Assembly (NCBI GenBank): GCA_004292515.1
Contig: RDXB01000031.1
Location: 1-64,000 of the forward strand
Length of the DNA stretch: 64,000 bases
From: Oscillatoriales cyanobacterium
Lineage (GTDB): Bacteria; Cyanobacteriota; Cyanobacteriia; CACIAM-69d
Direction of reading: 5' to 3'
Shown here one piece after another: positions 62,753 through 64,000 of the stretch. A program made the position numbers and the translations under genes. The stretch's first letter is position 1; every line of letters starts with the position of its first letter. The notes under the pieces are model-generated. The model saw only the letters and a list, made by a program, of their open reading frames with translations, ran no database searches and was not told the origin of the DNA.

Positions 62753-64000
62753 CTAGAAGCGGAAGGTGGTGCGGATTGTTCCCACCACGATCGCCCCGCG
62801 TTGATCCTCATGTTCCGATTGAGTGACCACAAAAACCCCCGGTGTAATTGAAATTCGATCGCCCACCCTGAATCGATAGAAGGTTTCGAGATGCCAGCCC
62901 CGGCCCGAGTCGGCTGCCACCTCGCCAGTGCCCCGAGCCAGCCGCAGGGGTTGCCCCACCACAAAGGCCCACAGATCCCCTTCGCGGCCAAAGGGATCAG
63001 ACCAGGCGATCGACCCCGCGTAGGTGGTGGACAGGGCCGCATCCTGGCGATCGAGGTAGTTAGTCCAGACCCAACCGCCCCAGGCCGAGAGGGTGATTTG
63101 TTCTGAAGCTCGCCATTGCACCGTGCCGCTGAGACCGTGAATCTGAGCGGCTTTGTCGAGCTTGCCAGACAGGTCGGCATTCAGGCTGCCGGTGAAGGTG
63201 TTGAGATAGCCGCGATCGTCGTAGGCATTGATGTAGGCGATGCCCGTCAGCACCGTGGCGGCGGGCTTGGTCAGCAGTTGCACCCCCCAAGCACTGCGAT
63301 CGCTGCCCAGGATTCCTTGATTCGGGTTGGCGCTGTTGCCGGTTCCGTAGGCAAATTGCAGCCGTCCCTTGTCCCACAGCAGCCAGTCGGCCCCCACCCC
63401 CGCATCCAATGCGCCCAACTTAAACAACGGACTACCTTCGGCAAATCGGGAAATCGCCCCCCGCCCGGTGTCGAAAAAAGGCGAGTTGGCCGTCAGCACG
63501 CTGCTGAGGTCAAAGCCCACGGGCCGCAGAGTCAGCACCACCCGATCGCCCCAGGCTGCAAACCGATAGTCCAGCAGATCCAGTTGTAGGTTGTTGTCTA
63601 AGTCGGCTTGGTAGGACAGGCGGGCCATATCTGTGCCCAGGGATTGGCGACCCGCATAGCCGTTGTTGGCCAGGTTGCCGGTGGCCAGTTGCAGGCGCAG
63701 GCGATCCTTGCCTGTAAACGAAGTCACCAGTTGCAAGCGGGTTAAGTGGGAAAAGGTGGCGGCATTTTCGTTGTCGCCGGGGGGATTGTCGCCCGCTGCG
63801 GCTGCCAACCCCAAAATGGCCTCACCACCCAGCAGCATTGTGGGCGAAAAGCGTTGGCGCTCTAGTTGTTCCACCTGGGATTCGAGGGTGGTGACGCGCC
63901 CGGCCAGTTGACTCAGTTCGGCCCGAAAGTCGGTTTGCAGCCGCTCGATCGCCGCCAAATCAGCCCGCTTGACTGCCGAATCCGCGGCCTGGCCGATCGC
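62753..64000 (-). CDS. Cyanobacterial SLH-type outer-membrane porin, 5' end beyond the window
   Basis: The open frame runs off the right edge, so at least 415 aa of the C-terminal part is here; the TTG at 63958 is not a start. Coiled-coil spacer with KRADLAAIERLQTDFRAELS and RVTTLESQVEQLERQR, then a beta-barrel of iron-uptake/OprB type (MLLGGEAILGLAAAAGD, RLRLQLATGNLANNGYAGRQ). The barrel ends in aromatic IVVGTIRTTFRF. The SLH domain and signal peptide are expected upstream, beyond 64000. Located in the outer membrane; substrate unknown (ions or small solutes). Confidence 0.88.
   Translation of the reverse strand, partial: AIGQAADSAVKRADLAAIERLQTDFRAELSQLAGRVTTLESQVEQLERQRFSPTMLLGGEAILGLAAAAGDNPPGDNENAATFSHLTRLQLVTSFTGKDRLRLQLATGNLANNGYAGRQSLGTDMARLSYQADLDNNLQLDLLDYRFAAWGDRVVLTLRPVGFDLSSVLTANSPFFDTGRGAISRFAEGSPLFKLGALDAGVGADWLLWDKGRLQFAYGTGNSANPNQGILGSDRSAWGVQLLTKPAATVLTGIAYINAYDDRGYLNTFTGSLNADLSGKLDKAAQIHGLSGTVQWRASEQITLSAWGGWVWTNYLDRQDAALSTTYAGSIAWSDPFGREGDLWAFVVGQPLRLARGTGEVAADSGRGWHLETFYRFRVGDRISITPGVFVVTQSEHEDQRGAIVVGTIRTTFRF

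Noticed and set aside
1-64000. GCGATCGC octamers as operators or restriction-system marks
   Set aside because: This is the genome-wide HIP1 word of many cyanobacteria and is spread through coding and non-coding DNA alike.

Overview
The window is chromosomal DNA of a cyanobacterium. The palindrome GCGATCGC (HIP1) and its partial forms occur throughout, and the gene set is cyanobacterial: DUF3086, DUF3119, DUF1822, COP23, a diflavin flavoprotein, Uma2 nucleases, PEP-CTERM proteins and an SLH-type porin. GC content is fairly high in housekeeping genes, with clearly AT-richer islands (about 4.3-6.2, 7.3-8.5, 14.6-18.6 and 56.2-57.7 kb). A filamentous Limnothrix/Leptolyngbya-like organism is a guess from gene content only.

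Layout. 0-4.1 kb: DUF3086 and DUF3119 proteins, a VOC protein and a degenerate alpha/beta hydrolase. 4.3-11.9 kb: the most distinctive locus, a co-directional run of a sigma-70-like protein, a DUF1822 protein, a two-partner-secretion (TPS) haemagglutinin-like exoprotein, and a TPR-CHAT protein with a Tat-like signal. The last two overlap by ATGA. A relic of a second CHAT 3' end follows at 12.4 kb. 12.5-14.4 kb: acetyl-CoA synthetase, broken by a frameshift. 14.6-25.6 kb: two tandem small SH3-like secreted proteins, a DUF29-like protein, a methyltransferase, miaA, a response-regulator/histidine-kinase hybrid, a 1.4 kb gap full of repeats, an FAD oxidoreductase and a DUF2079 membrane protein. 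25.7-35.6 kb: Uma2, aspS, a conserved hypothetical, a DevC/DevA-like ABC pair, a deoxyhypusine-synthase-like protein, a truncated GNAT and an RlmD-type rRNA methyltransferase. 35.9-48.4 kb: secA, icd, a methyltransferase, an ECF sigma factor with its probable anti-sigma, COP23, a transglutaminase, an RluE-type pseudouridine synthase and an Flv1-type flavodiiron protein. 48.5-64 kb: tandem Uma2 genes, tandem PEP-CTERM genes, smc, a Ser/Thr kinase, a universal stress protein, a metallo-beta-lactamase-fold hydrolase, a GT4 glycosyltransferase and a porin cut by the window end.

The intergenic DNA is dominated by small non-autonomous repeats that I could define by eye. (i) A 131-bp element has GAGGATGTCTG-type inverted ends, 3-bp TNA target duplications and a central CTTAAG palindrome. 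Six copies are recognised, one of them nested in an older copy. (ii) A 93-bp element has GGGTAGTGCC/GGCACTACCC ends, in three copies. (iii) A ~90-bp element begins TACAG and ends CTGTA, carries a GGGCAATGCCC core, and in two copies is flanked by locus-specific direct repeats of about 28-37 bp. These elements have truncated or re-ended genes (GNAT, histidine kinase). No transposase, rRNA, tRNA or CRISPR array was found.

The best candidate for an under-described system is the sigma-like/DUF1822/TPS exoprotein/Tat-CHAT cluster. It may couple a dedicated regulator to an exported caspase-like protease and a secreted beta-helical partner. This is an inference from gene order and motifs.
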